Shown here in pieces: positions 14,918 through 22,687 of a stretch of DNA of 36,098 bases. The notes beneath the pieces were generated by a model. That model was not told where the DNA came from. It did not search any database and worked only from the letters and a program-made list of their open reading frames with translations. Each line of letters starts with the position of its first letter. The stretch's first letter is position 1. Position numbers and translations under genes: made by a program. The DNA is from a virus. The DNA is taken from the IMG/VR virus record IMGVR_UViG_3300037104_000400, positions 1 to 36,098 of that record, one strand, 5' to 3'.

Positions 14918-15970
14918 ATGAGTCCATATAAATATCTCAATTCCGGTTCTCCAACGTTTATGATGGCTCCTGCCGAAGAAATGGTTTATGATTTTCAATC
15001 CTGGTTAACTGAAGACTTTGATTACGCAACGACTGTATATACAATCCAAGAGGAATCTGTTTTTGGATCAAATATATATACGGATATAGTTGCCCGTGTA
15101 AATAGAGGCATACAGAGCGCAACGGGGATAAAACTCGGAGATGACTTCAAAACATTACTTTTCAAAGACTTATCCTATGCTCCAACTCTAGGCAAGAAAT
15201 ATTATTTTGACTCTAATTATTGGATCGTAACATTTAGTGAAACAATAAAAAATCTAGCCGTTTCAGCATTAGTTAGACGCTGTAATAATACCCTTAGATG
15301 GCTTGATGAAAATGGAAATTACTATTCTGAAGTTTGTGCTATAGATTATTTGTTGTCTCGTCCTAGAGATGAAATAGGTACAGTCAATCCTGTAATTCCT
15401 GCGGGCTATACAACTATAATCTGTCAACAAAACGATAGGACTAAAACTATTAAAGGCAGTCAAAGATTTCTTTTTGGCCCTGCTAATAATCGTATTTGTC
15501 TTAAAGTATTTGGAGACGGTGTAAAAAATTTCTTGAATCAATCTACATCCAATGATGAATCTAGCACTTTATTAGAATTATCAGTTGGTGGAAATTTCGT
15601 TAATCATACGACTGATGATCTAGTCAACGGAATAGCAGATAGATATCTTGATTATAATCAATTTACATCTGGTTCTATGGTAGGTTCTTTATCTATATTA
15701 TCATCTCCTGCAACTAATCAAATTCTTGAATCTGGTTCTCAAATCTATACTGTAAATTATTATTCAGGTTCTTCTATACATAGTGGAAGCTTCATCTTCT
15801 CTGTATCAGGAAGTAATGTCCCTGCCGATCATTATACAATGGCAACCCTAACATCAAATTCATTCTCAATAATAAATAATGAAAAATGGTTAGATAGTCC
15901 TCTTTCTGTAATATGTTCAGGAAGTAGTGGCAGTAGAATTCTAGATATAGAATTAAAAGGAAAATGGTAA
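14918..15970 (+). CDS. Connector/stopper-region protein with a beta-rich C-terminal domain
   Basis: 350 aa, ATG 14918, two bases after the previous stop, ribosome binding site weak (ACGGGG). The first 200 residues look like a mixed structural domain (IYTDIVARVNRGIQSATGIK; YYFDSNYWIVTF). Residues about 205-350 are S/T/G/N-rich beta strands (GSQIYTVNYYSGSSIHSGSF) resembling an Ig-like or carbohydrate-binding appendage. Its place between adaptor and tail terminator suggests the head-closure protein that seals the portal after packaging. It is longer than typical stoppers (about 110 aa), with the extra length mostly in the C-terminal part. The stop TAA shares its last base with the next start. 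Confidence 0.6.
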   Translation: MSPYKYLNSGSPTFMMAPAEEMVYDFQSWLTEDFDYATTVYTIQEESVFGSNIYTDIVARVNRGIQSATGIKLGDDFKTLLFKDLSYAPTLGKKYYFDSNYWIVTFSETIKNLAVSALVRRCNNTLRWLDENGNYYSEVCAIDYLLSRPRDEIGTVNPVIPAGYTTIICQQNDRTKTIKGSQRFLFGPANNRICLKVFGDGVKNFLNQSTSNDESSTLLELSVGGNFVNHTTDDLVNGIADRYLDYNQFTSGSMVGSLSILSSPATNQILESGSQIYTVNYYSGSSIHSGSFIFSVSGSNVPADHYTMATLTSNSFSIINNEKWLDSPLSVICSGSSGSRILDIELKGKW

Positions 15971-16527
15971 TGACAGATACTAGACAAGATTCATATAATA
16001 AATTTGAAATATTATCTACCGTTCCTTATTCTATAGTTGATTATCTTATCACAAATTCAGAGGCCACCTGGAAATTGCTTAATGATAATTCTCCTACTGC
16101 TTGGCAATCGTCAAAACCAAACCTTACTTTAGAACAAAAAGGACTGCTTGTATACAACGGTGTTAGAAAAATAAATGATTGTAGGGTATTTTTAGATACT
16201 GGTGCTGATGATGGATGGCTTGTAGAATCTACTCAATTGCGGGTTTCGGTAATGGAAGGCGTGCCTAATAATCACGTTTTCGGTACGCTATGTATCGCTT
16301 TTGAAATTTATACGCATTATAAAGTAAATAGCCTTTCAAATCTTACTCCTAGAAATTTATCGATAGCACAAGATTTATTGTCAGTTTTGAATGGGGCTGA
16401 CGTTCCCGGCATTGGGCGTTTATACTTCGATGCTAAACAAACTTCTAGATGTAGATTATCATTAGCGTTAGGAGCAATTCCATATAAGGGGTTAAGCCTT
16501 ATTATGGCGACAAAATCATTAGGTTAA
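15970..16527 (+). CDS. Probable tail terminator / tail completion protein
   Basis: 185 aa from ATG 15970. An earlier in-frame ATG at 15964 exists, but AAAAGGA (15955-15961) is 8 bases from 15970 and only 2 from 15964, so the later start is favoured; it overlaps the previous stop by one base. The protein is mixed alpha/beta, with a strand (TQLRVSVMEGVPNNHVFGTL), then helices and a short C-terminal strand set. This is the usual place for the protein that caps the tail tube and joins it to the head. No distinctive motif was seen, so the call rests on gene order and size. Confidence 0.58.
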   Translation: MTDTRQDSYNKFEILSTVPYSIVDYLITNSEATWKLLNDNSPTAWQSSKPNLTLEQKGLLVYNGVRKINDCRVFLDTGADDGWLVESTQLRVSVMEGVPNNHVFGTLCIAFEIYTHYKVNSLSNLTPRNLSIAQDLLSVLNGADVPGIGRLYFDAKQTSRCRLSLALGAIPYKGLSLIMATKSLG

Positions 16528-16528
16528 C

Positions 16529-17305
16529 ATGAATGAAAATGTAACAAAACAATATAATCCTACAAATGATCTATTCTCTCTTCCTCAAATTTATAAAACA
16601 ATCTCATTTTATCCAATAAAAGTAAAAGATCAACCTCAACTAAATCTTCTACATAAAATATTCGCACAGCCAAAAGAATATATCTCAAAAAAAGAAATAA
16701 TAAAATTATCATATCTAAAATTTATCCTATATGCTTTTGGTGATACTGAAAAAGTTCAAGAAGATATTATCAAAATTCTAGAATTCATCACTAAAAAATC
16801 AGTAAAAATAGGATATGATTTATTCGATAGAACTCAAATAGCTTCTATGGAAAATATTATGTTTAAAATAATGATAGATGATATATCATTTGATGAACAA
16901 GAATTTGATGATATTAGAGAAATAGTATTACTTCAAAATGGTATGTCTATAGAATATGTAGAAGCATATCGACCTGATTTAGAAAAGAAAATGGAATTTT
17001 TTACTTTTGGTAATGATGTTGATTTTGTAGATGAAATTTTTACATTTGCTGTACAAATGAGATTAGGTATGGAAGAGATTGGTAATATGACTAATTATCA
17101 ATTAAATAACATGGTTGAGAGATTATTTGTAGGTAAAAATTATGATATGTTGAAACCATTAGAGGTTTCAGGACAAATAAAACTAAAGAGTGGAGAAATA
17201 AAACCTTATCTTTATCATATAAATAAGAAAGGTAGGTATGATCAATTATTAATTCCGGCTGAACAATGGCAGGAAAAAAATAAAGAAATTTTTGATAAAA
17301 ATTAA
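16529..17305 (+). CDS. Hypothetical protein between tail terminator and tail tube
   Basis: 258 aa, ATG one base after the previous stop, without an obvious ribosome binding site of its own, so probably translationally coupled. The sequence is mainly helical and charged with no cysteines. Residues 40-100 include helices rich in I, L and K, residues 110-190 are acidic with FDEQEFDDIREIV, and the last 50 residues carry strand-like KLKSGEIKPYLY and then KKGRYDQLLIPAEQ. It is strongly AT-rich in codon use, unlike the neighbouring tube gene. I do not recognise it; a tail assembly role is plausible from position. Confidence 0.6.
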   Translation: MNENVTKQYNPTNDLFSLPQIYKTISFYPIKVKDQPQLNLLHKIFAQPKEYISKKEIIKLSYLKFILYAFGDTEKVQEDIIKILEFITKKSVKIGYDLFDRTQIASMENIMFKIMIDDISFDEQEFDDIREIVLLQNGMSIEYVEAYRPDLEKKMEFFTFGNDVDFVDEIFTFAVQMRLGMEEIGNMTNYQLNNMVERLFVGKNYDMLKPLEVSGQIKLKSGEIKPYLYHINKKGRYDQLLIPAEQWQEKNKEIFDKN

Positions 17306-17336
17306 TTTGTAATAAAAAAGGAGAAAATATAACTAT

Positions 17337-18383
17337 ATGGCGAATAATACTTTCTTAATCTCGGTTGCCGATGCTGTACTCCGTGACCCTAATACTATGG
17401 TTGCTATTGCTTATGGCAAAGCCAATATTGATAGTGCTTTGACTTTTACCACCGCGGAAACGGAAATTCGTGGGGGTAAGAACAATCCTCTCTTGTATAC
17501 TTATAAGCATGATCGTAAAATATCAGCTAAAATTACTCAGGCTATTTTTACTGAAGCAATTTTGGCATTGAATGCTGGTACTAGTGTTTATAATGGCGCT
17601 GTGACTGCTTTAGCTACTGATTGCGTAACTACATCTGCAAGTGGCTCTGCTACCCTTACTCAAACTCCTACTGGGGGAGTCGCAACTGTATTTTATGGTA
17701 ATGGCACGATTGCTTCTACTGCTCCAGTTACTAATACTGTTTCTGGTTTAACTGCTAGTCAAATGGTTAATGTGGTTTATCCCTATACTGTTGTAGCAGA
17801 TCGTATTCGTGTAGAAACGATTAAACCTCCGTCAGTTGTTTGGCTTACGATGTTGGCTGAAGTTCGTGATAACACGGGCGTGGTTCTTTATGATTTGCAA
17901 ATAGACATTCCCCGCTATCAGGTGTCCGGTAACTACACAATGGCTCTAACTGCCAATGGCGTTTCGAATCAGGCTCTTGATGGCGATGCTTTGGCCGTTG
18001 CTTCTACCGATTGCACGTCTGGTGAATATTATGCTGATATCACTTGGGTTCCCCGGTCTACTACAAGCATTGCCGTTAGTGATGTGGTTGCTACTCCTAC
18101 TAGCATGGCGTTTTCTGCCGCTTTGAAACCCTATTCGAAACAGGCTTCGCTTTGGGGTTTGCGCGGTGGCTTGTATAGCAATATTAATCTAACTACTTCG
18201 GCTTCTTGGACTGTAAGTTCAGGTTGTGCTCTTGGTGGTTTGTATACTGTAGGTGCTCATACTGGTTTGATTACTGGTGGCTCAAATATTGCTGCTGGCT
18301 ATACTGCCGTTATTAGCGCTTGTTATACTGACGCTACCAATGGTCTTTTGAGCGATACTATTTCAATTACTACAACTGCGTAA
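17337..18383 (+). CDS. Major tail tube protein with C-terminal Ig-like domain
   Basis: 348 aa, ATG after AAAAAGGAGAAAA. The first 230 residues have the beta-rich pattern of tail tube subunits, starting with a short arm, then ETEIRGGKNNPLLYTYKHDR and strands around VVLYDLQIDIPRYQ. Residues about 255-348 look like a bacterial Ig-like (Big_2 type) domain (ASWTVSSGCALGGLYTVGAH, then LITGGSNIAAGYTAV). Such domains stud the outside of tails and are thought to bind host surface sugars weakly. A central insert (GSATLTQTPTGGVATVFYGN) is also beta-rich. Codons are more GC-rich than the neighbours, as expected for an abundant protein. A perfect GGAGG-containing hairpin follows the stop. Confidence 0.82.
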   Translation: MANNTFLISVADAVLRDPNTMVAIAYGKANIDSALTFTTAETEIRGGKNNPLLYTYKHDRKISAKITQAIFTEAILALNAGTSVYNGAVTALATDCVTTSASGSATLTQTPTGGVATVFYGNGTIASTAPVTNTVSGLTASQMVNVVYPYTVVADRIRVETIKPPSVVWLTMLAEVRDNTGVVLYDLQIDIPRYQVSGNYTMALTANGVSNQALDGDALAVASTDCTSGEYYADITWVPRSTTSIAVSDVVATPTSMAFSAALKPYSKQASLWGLRGGLYSNINLTTSASWTVSSGCALGGLYTVGAHTGLITGGSNIAAGYTAVISACYTDATNGLLSDTISITTTA

Positions 18384-18398
18384 AATCTAATATTAACA

Positions 18399-18426
18399 GT
18401 AGGAGGATATTAACCTATCCTCCTAC
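18399..18426 (+). terminator. Perfect 11-bp hairpin after the tail tube gene
   Basis: GTAGGAGGATA (18399-18409) pairs exactly with TATCCTCCTAC (18416-18426) around a 6-base loop. The 5' arm carries a Shine-Dalgarno-like AGGAGG with no start codon. AAATTTC follows rather than a T-run, so it is more likely an mRNA end stabiliser or weak terminator than a strong one. Confidence 0.65.
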
Positions 18427-18443
18427 AAATTTCAAAGGAAAAT

Positions 18444-19037
18444 ATGGAAATAACTGAAAATCTCTTCGACAAAAAAATAGATATCAATTTAATTACACCT
18501 GAAGATGTTACATTTAAATTTCAAAAATTAGATATTATTGTTAGACCATATATCAATATGGAAAATAAATATGTTTTAATTGATGGTTATGCTAATGTTC
18601 TTAAAAATGATGAATATGATGATACTCGTAAATATGTCGAAGCAGAATATGCCTTAAAGCTCGGAATTGTCGATAAGCAAACCAATATTAATATTGAAAC
18701 AATTGATATTGATAAAATATTATCTAGTGGATTATTTGATAAAGTTATAGAAAATGTAACTAATTATCAAGAACTCAGGGAAGATATCGCAGAAATAGTC
18801 AATAGGGTAAATGACTCAAAATCAGTTAGTGTTGCCTTAGTGAAATTAACTGATAAAGTAATAGAAACTCTTGAAAAAATAAATCAATTAGATTTATCAC
18901 AGGAGGGAATTACTACTCTGCTTGGAAAAATGGAAGAACCATTAAAGAAAATTAGAGAATTTTATCCAGTGGTTGAAAGTGGAGAAAAAGTTGTAACTGC
19001 ATCTAAACGAAAACCCAAAAATAATGTGGTTTTATAG
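18444..19037 (+). CDS. Probable tail assembly chaperone
   Basis: 197 aa, ATG after AAAGGAAAAT. Directly after the tail tube, siphoviruses encode the chaperone that coats the tape measure before tube polymerisation. The protein begins with a strand-rich part (FKFQKLDIIVRPYINM) and continues as helices (YQELREDIAEIVNRVNDSKS), ending in a basic tail (SKRKPKNN). I looked for the usual -1 frameshift into a longer product: CCCAAAA occurs near the end but in the wrong phase, and the -1 frame is closed by TAG at 19040. If this is the chaperone, the long form is either absent or made in a way I cannot see. Confidence 0.55.
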   Translation: MEITENLFDKKIDINLITPEDVTFKFQKLDIIVRPYINMENKYVLIDGYANVLKNDEYDDTRKYVEAEYALKLGIVDKQTNINIETIDIDKILSSGLFDKVIENVTNYQELREDIAEIVNRVNDSKSVSVALVKLTDKVIETLEKINQLDLSQEGITTLLGKMEEPLKKIREFYPVVESGEKVVTASKRKPKNNVVL

Positions 19038-19069
19038 AGTAGATAAAAGTTGGATTTTATTGGAAAAAA

Positions 19070-19264
19070 ATGACAAAAAAACTGCATAAACGCCTAAAAA
19101 AGCCCTGTCCTGAGTGTGGGGGAACGCTCATAGACGTAGAAATCCAAACAATTCGCAATGGCGTCACATACATCGTTAATCGCATTGAATGTGTAGATGA
19201 AGAATGTGGATTTTACGAAATTCTCAGAGATAAGGGTATGAAGAAACTAATGTTTGACGAATAA
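19070..19264 (+). CDS. Small zinc-ribbon protein
   Basis: 64 aa, ATG after TTGG/GAAAAA (weak ribosome binding site). It has two cysteine pairs, CPEC at residues 13-16 and C-x4-C near residues 41-46 (CVDEEC), separated by strand-like sequence (VEIQTIRNGVTYIVNRIE). This is typical of a single zinc ribbon. The N terminus is very basic (TKKLHKRLKKP). It may bind nucleic acid or be a small structural domain. Its place between the chaperone and further tail-module genes gives no clear clue to function. Confidence 0.7.
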   Translation: MTKKLHKRLKKPCPECGGTLIDVEIQTIRNGVTYIVNRIECVDEECGFYEILRDKGMKKLMFDE

Positions 19265-19275
19265 TAGGAGGTAAT

Positions 19276-19752
19276 ATGGGAGGAATTGCTCGTAATGACG
19301 CAGAGTTAATGTTGCTCTTGATGCAAGATTTCAACCAAATTACCAAAGATACATCTGATAATGTTCTCACCCAAGTTGAACAATCTGTTGAAACTAACGT
19401 ATATGAAGCATATCAACCTAAAAAATATCAAAGAATAGATGGTGAAGGGAGCTTCATTAGTAGTTGGATTAGTGAATCAATGGGATATGTTCCTAATGAA
19501 ATTAATTATCAGGTATTTTCAGACCCCCTAAAAATGGCATATGTTCCTGAATTATTTCAACATGGAAATGATGCAGTTGATCGTAGGGGAGAATTAGCAG
19601 AAGACATTGCTGAAGGCAGAGGATACGATTGGCCTTTTTATTTGCATCGAGACTATTGGACTCCGATAGTTGAGTGGATAGAATCGGGTGAAGTCGATTC
19701 TGTCTTTGAGGCAATGATGACACGCAGGGGCGTGCAATGGACTAAAATTTAA
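19276..19752 (+). CDS. Hypothetical tail-module protein
   Basis: 158 aa, ATG after ATAGGAGGTAAT (strong). The helical N terminus (LMLLLMQDFNQITKDTSDNV) is followed by VYEAYQPKKYQRIDGEGSF and a later region with W and aromatic residues (GYDWPFYLHRDYWTPIVEWI). The pattern of an N-terminal helix followed by Y-x-P-x-x-Y-x-R is one I associate with small hypothetical proteins in siphovirus tail regions of Gram-positive bacteria. No enzymatic residues were recognised. A minor tail or assembly role is likely from context only. Confidence 0.62.
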   Translation: MGGIARNDAELMLLLMQDFNQITKDTSDNVLTQVEQSVETNVYEAYQPKKYQRIDGEGSFISSWISESMGYVPNEINYQVFSDPLKMAYVPELFQHGNDAVDRRGELAEDIAEGRGYDWPFYLHRDYWTPIVEWIESGEVDSVFEAMMTRRGVQWTKI

Positions 19753-19773
19753 ATTTATAATAAGGAGATAATT

Positions 19774-20118
19774 ATGTTATTAAAAGACTTTTTGACTTTT
19801 TTGGGTGGTGTTGGTGTAGTTGCTGCGGTGTCCTGGGTAATAGAGTATTTCAATTTATTTGCGGGCATGGAAGCTAAGAAGAAACAGCTTTTTTTCTTCT
19901 TAATTTGTATAGTTGTGGCCCTAGCAGCTTATTCTGTAACGGTTTTCGTTCCAGTTGCTACGCTTGAACAGATTGGGCCGTTCTTCGCAATTGTAGCTAC
20001 GATATTTTCTTACCTCTTCCTTGGGACAAATTTTCATGAGACTACCAAAGATAAGAGTGCTCCTACTGAAGTTACAGTAGTTCCTCCTGTTGCGGTTGTT
20101 CCTCCAGAAGTTAAATAA
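19774..20118 (+). CDS. Small membrane protein, holin-like
   Basis: 114 aa, ATG after TAAGGAGATAATT. There are three hydrophobic segments at residues about 6-27 (FLTFLGGVGVVAAVSWVIEY), 36-60 (KKQLFFFLICIVVALAAYSV) and 67-88 (GPFFAIVATIFSYLFLG), then a hydrophilic tail rich in P and V (TVVPPVAVVPPEV). Size and three-helix topology fit class I holins, which form membrane lesions that release endolysin. No endolysin gene is adjacent, and it precedes a strong terminator, so another role, for example membrane-bound superinfection control, cannot be excluded. Confidence 0.6.
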   Translation: MLLKDFLTFLGGVGVVAAVSWVIEYFNLFAGMEAKKKQLFFFLICIVVALAAYSVTVFVPVATLEQIGPFFAIVATIFSYLFLGTNFHETTKDKSAPTEVTVVPPVAVVPPEVK

Positions 20119-20135
20119 TACGAGGTATAATAATT

Positions 20136-20172
20136 AAGACGTACAGAGACATTAGTTTCTGTACGTCTTTTT
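20136..20172 (+). terminator. Strong intrinsic terminator
   Basis: AAGACGTACAGA (20136-20147) pairs perfectly with TCTGTACGTCTT (20158-20169), followed by TTT to 20172. It closes the head and early-tail transcription unit and lies just upstream of the promoter at 20188. Confidence 0.9.
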
Positions 20173-20187
20173 ATAAATATTCAACCC

Positions 20188-20216
20188 TTGACAGAATTGA
20201 TATAATATGTTATGAT
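20188..20216 (+). promoter_or_regulatory. Sigma-70/SigA-type promoter of the accessory block
   Basis: TTGACA (20188-20193), 17-base spacer, TATGAT (20211-20216) with TGT immediately before it. Spacing, extended -10 and the upstream AACCC are shared with the promoter at 553-581. It would drive the small genes from 20261 on, independently of the upstream late operon. Confidence 0.85.
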
Positions 20217-20260
20217 TAAATAATTGAATAAGAAAATAATATATTATAAAAAAGGAAAAA

Positions 20261-20578
20261 ATGGAAAATAATAAAGTTGAGTATTATGAAGTTATGGATT
20301 ATGATGAAAATTATTTTGTAGTTGAATCACATTCTTGTCATCCAGATAAAAATGACGAAAATATTTTCGGTTTTTATGATTATGATGGAAATATGGTTTT
20401 TAATTTACCATCATCAAATTTATTTTGTTTATTCCATCATGTGGGAGAATTACCGATAAAAAAAAAGACTTTCAAAGAAGTTATAGAAGAAAATAAACCT
20501 CCTTTATATCCTCCTTGCGATACTTTTACTACAGCAAAAGAATTTAAATCATGGATAATTGAGCAAAAAGGTAAATAA
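20261..20578 (+). CDS. Hypothetical acidic protein
   Basis: 105 aa, ATG after AAAAAGGAAAAA, first gene behind the promoter at 20188. It is rich in D, E, Y and F in the N-terminal half (EYYEVMDYDENYFVVESHSC) with three cysteines and several histidines scattered, and has a P-rich stretch (NKPPLYPPCDTF) before a C-terminal helix. There is no recognised motif. Small acidic proteins expressed from strong early-type promoters are often phage proteins that inhibit host factors, but nothing here shows that directly. Confidence 0.6.
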   Translation: MENNKVEYYEVMDYDENYFVVESHSCHPDKNDENIFGFYDYDGNMVFNLPSSNLFCLFHHVGELPIKKKTFKEVIEENKPPLYPPCDTFTTAKEFKSWIIEQKGK

Positions 20579-20580
20579 AA

Positions 20581-20781
20581 ATGAACCTACCATACATCGT
20601 AAAAGGTGCAATTCACGAAAGTTTGAAGATAGAAGATTTAAAAGATATTATTGTAAAAGACAATATGATGACATTAGTTTTTGTAGAAGAAAAAGATAAT
20701 AGAAGGATAGAATTAAAAATAGATTTGAAAAGTATTCAAGTAGGAATTAATAATTTAGAAGAATATCGTAATAGATTCTAA
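20581..20781 (+). CDS. Small hypothetical protein
   Basis: 66 aa, ATG two bases after the previous stop with AAAAGGTAAATAAA across the junction as ribosome binding site. The sequence alternates strands and charged residues (IIVKDNMMTLVFVEEKDNRR), suggesting a small beta-sheet fold with a C-terminal helix. It is unrecognised and has no cysteines. Confidence 0.55.
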   Translation: MNLPYIVKGAIHESLKIEDLKDIIVKDNMMTLVFVEEKDNRRIELKIDLKSIQVGINNLEEYRNRF

Positions 20782-20809
20782 TAAAAACACTATTTTATTA
20801 GGTCAAAAA

Positions 20810-21073
20810 ATGAAAATAATCAAAAATAAAAAGAAATATACAGATGTTTGGTATGAAATCATAGAATGTGATAAATGTCATTCTAAATTATTGATATCTC
20901 CTTCTGATATTCAATATCATAAGCATGAGTTTTGTGGAAATTGTTCTTGGAGATATATAGAGTGCCCTGTTTGTAAAAAATATTGGATATTGCCTGAAAA
21001 TATGGAATATGATTTGCTTCACTTTGCTCATGATAATAATATATCTATAAATGATTTTAAAAATTATAATTAA
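20810..21073 (+). CDS. Small protein with zinc-binding cysteine pairs
   Basis: 87 aa, ATG with TTAGGTCAA upstream. Three C-x2-C pairs: CDKC at residues 20-23, CGNC at 43-46 and CPVC at 52-55, with histidines between (YHKHEF). This suggests one or two small zinc fingers of rubredoxin-like or treble-clef type. The N terminus is basic (KIIKNKKKY). A nucleic acid binding role is plausible. Confidence 0.65.
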   Translation: MKIIKNKKKYTDVWYEIIECDKCHSKLLISPSDIQYHKHEFCGNCSWRYIECPVCKKYWILPENMEYDLLHFAHDNNISINDFKNYN

Positions 21074-21092
21074 TTAAAATAGGATAATAAAA

Positions 21093-21524
21093 ATGCGTAA
21101 AATGGTAGTAACCGAATTAGAAATTTTTGATCAAGAAAAATTCGATAAATTAGAAAATAAAACCAAAGTTGGTGATATATTTGATACCGAATATCATTTT
21201 GCTGTGGGAACACAACATTCGGTTGGCGGTATATATGGCATGAAATTAGAAGATCAAACGGATGATAACTGGAACAACTTGCCTAGAGAATATGGAATTT
21301 TATATAAAAACGGTAGTAGATTTTATTATGAAACCTTCAACACCCAATATGTAGCAGAGTTACGAAATGAAAAATTAATGGAAGATTCAAATAATAAAAT
21401 TAGATTGTTTTCTAAACAAATTCCGCTAGATAAGGTTCCGAATGGTTGGAATGTTAACATTTATAAAAATCTCGAAGAATTGAATAAAGATTTTCCAGAT
21501 ATTGATGACAAGTATTTCGAATAG
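21093..21524 (+). CDS. Hypothetical protein
   Basis: 143 aa, ATG with AGGATAAT upstream. The sequence is mixed alpha/beta without cysteines, with a glycine-rich turn (HFAVGTQHSVGGIYGMKLED) and repeated aromatic-charged segments (YKNGSRFYYETFNTQYVAEL). The C-terminal 40 residues are helical and acidic. No family was recognised. It is one of a run of short same-strand genes under the 20188 promoter. Confidence 0.58.
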   Translation: MRKMVVTELEIFDQEKFDKLENKTKVGDIFDTEYHFAVGTQHSVGGIYGMKLEDQTDDNWNNLPREYGILYKNGSRFYYETFNTQYVAELRNEKLMEDSNNKIRLFSKQIPLDKVPNGWNVNIYKNLEELNKDFPDIDDKYFE

Positions 21525-21539
21525 AGGATAAATATAAAA

Positions 21540-21872
21540 ATGTTGGATATAAATTTTGTTTCAAGTGAAACTAGAGTCGCTATGGAAAAATATTGTTTTG
21601 AATTTGAACAAAAATATGAACTAGATATGCATTCCATAGAAATGAATATTTTAAAGAAAGCAAGATCGGGAGAAAACACCTATATTTTTGTATTTGACAA
21701 AGAAAGTTTTCGATTTACCGAAGAAATGTTGCGAAGATATCTTTCATATAAGGGATTTGGTGTTTCAGACGTTAAAGTTAGATTTGAAGCATCTATTCCA
21801 AGCGGCAGTGTTGATGGAATTGAAGTAAAATGGCCCAATTGGATTACTAAACTAAGCTTTGTAAATCATTAA
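21540..21872 (+). CDS. Hypothetical protein
   Basis: 110 aa, ATG with AGAGGATAAAT upstream. The N-terminal half is helical (VSSETRVAMEKYCFEFEQKY), followed by a strand (NTYIFVFDKESF), a helix (TEEMLRRYLSYKGF) and C-terminal strands (VSDVKVRFEASIPSG). It contains one cysteine and no motif I recognise. Confidence 0.55.
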   Translation: MLDINFVSSETRVAMEKYCFEFEQKYELDMHSIEMNILKKARSGENTYIFVFDKESFRFTEEMLRRYLSYKGFGVSDVKVRFEASIPSGSVDGIEVKWPNWITKLSFVNH

Positions 21873-21898
21873 ATTAGAGGAATAAATTACATCAAACA

Positions 21899-22675
21899 AT
21901 GGGAAAATTTATTGATTTAACTGGACAAAGATTTGGAAGACTAGAAGTAAAAAATATAGATTGCCAAAAAAGGATAGGGAAAAAACTATATACGTTTTGG
22001 AATTGTTTGTGCGATTGTGGGAAAACCAAAAGTATCAATGGACATGCTTTGAAAGCGGGGAAAAGTCAATCTTGCGGATGTTTAAAAATAGAATTATTAA
22101 AAGAATATGAAAATATCGTAGGACAAAAGTTTGGAAGATGGGAAGTAATTAAAGAAGTTGAAAAACCAGACAATATAAAAGGCAGAAACAAATATTGGTT
22201 ATGCAAATGTGAATGCGGAAAAAAACGAATAGTTAAGGGAGACTCGTTAAAAAGTGGAACATCCACTTCTTGCGGGTGCTATATAGCAGAATTAACTAGA
22301 AATAGGACTAAATATGAGTATGGATTAGCGTCCGTTTTGAATGTATATAGAATGTATAAAAGAAATTCTAAAAAAGCTGGAAGAATATTTGAATTGAGTT
22401 TGGATTTTTTCAAGTTAATTACTCAAAAGCGTTGTATACATTGTGGCTCTGAACCTAATAATATTATGAAAAATTACCATAATAATGGTGATTACGTTTA
22501 CAATGGGATAGATAGAATAAATTCAGATTTAGGGTATACAGAAGACAACGTAGTCCCGTGTTGTTGGCATTGTAACCAAGCAAAAAGCGACTATACATTG
22601 GAAGAGCATGATTCTTGGCTAGAACAATCATATTTCTATAAACAACAAAATAAAATTGAAGATTTTTGTATATAG
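21899..22675 (+). CDS. HNH homing endonuclease with two zinc-ribbon DNA-binding repeats
   Basis: 258 aa, ATG 21899. The AGAGG site is 18 bases upstream, unusually far. Residues 4-60 and 68-125 are two copies of one unit: G-Q-x-F-G-R-x-E-V (GQRFGRLEV, GQKFGRWEV), then W-x-C-x-C-x-C-G and SCGC at the end, the AP2-like/zinc-ribbon DNA-binding repeat of phage HNH endonucleases. Residues 178-230 are the nuclease: CIHCG, then GIDRINSDLGYTEDNVVPCC and WHCNQAKSDY. The catalytic core GIDR-N-GYTEDN matches this HNH subfamily. It is free-standing among small accessory genes. It probably nicks or cuts a site in related phages lacking the gene. Confidence 0.88.
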   Translation: MGKFIDLTGQRFGRLEVKNIDCQKRIGKKLYTFWNCLCDCGKTKSINGHALKAGKSQSCGCLKIELLKEYENIVGQKFGRWEVIKEVEKPDNIKGRNKYWLCKCECGKKRIVKGDSLKSGTSTSCGCYIAELTRNRTKYEYGLASVLNVYRMYKRNSKKAGRIFELSLDFFKLITQKRCIHCGSEPNNIMKNYHNNGDYVYNGIDRINSDLGYTEDNVVPCCWHCNQAKSDYTLEEHDSWLEQSYFYKQQNKIEDFCI

Positions 22676-22687
22676 AGGAATTTTATA

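Noticed and set aside
18444-19264. Programmed -1 frameshift joining the chaperone candidate to the downstream zinc-ribbon ORF
   Set aside because: CCCAAAA near the end of the first gene is in the wrong phase, and the -1 frame is closed by TAG at 19040 before the second ORF starts.
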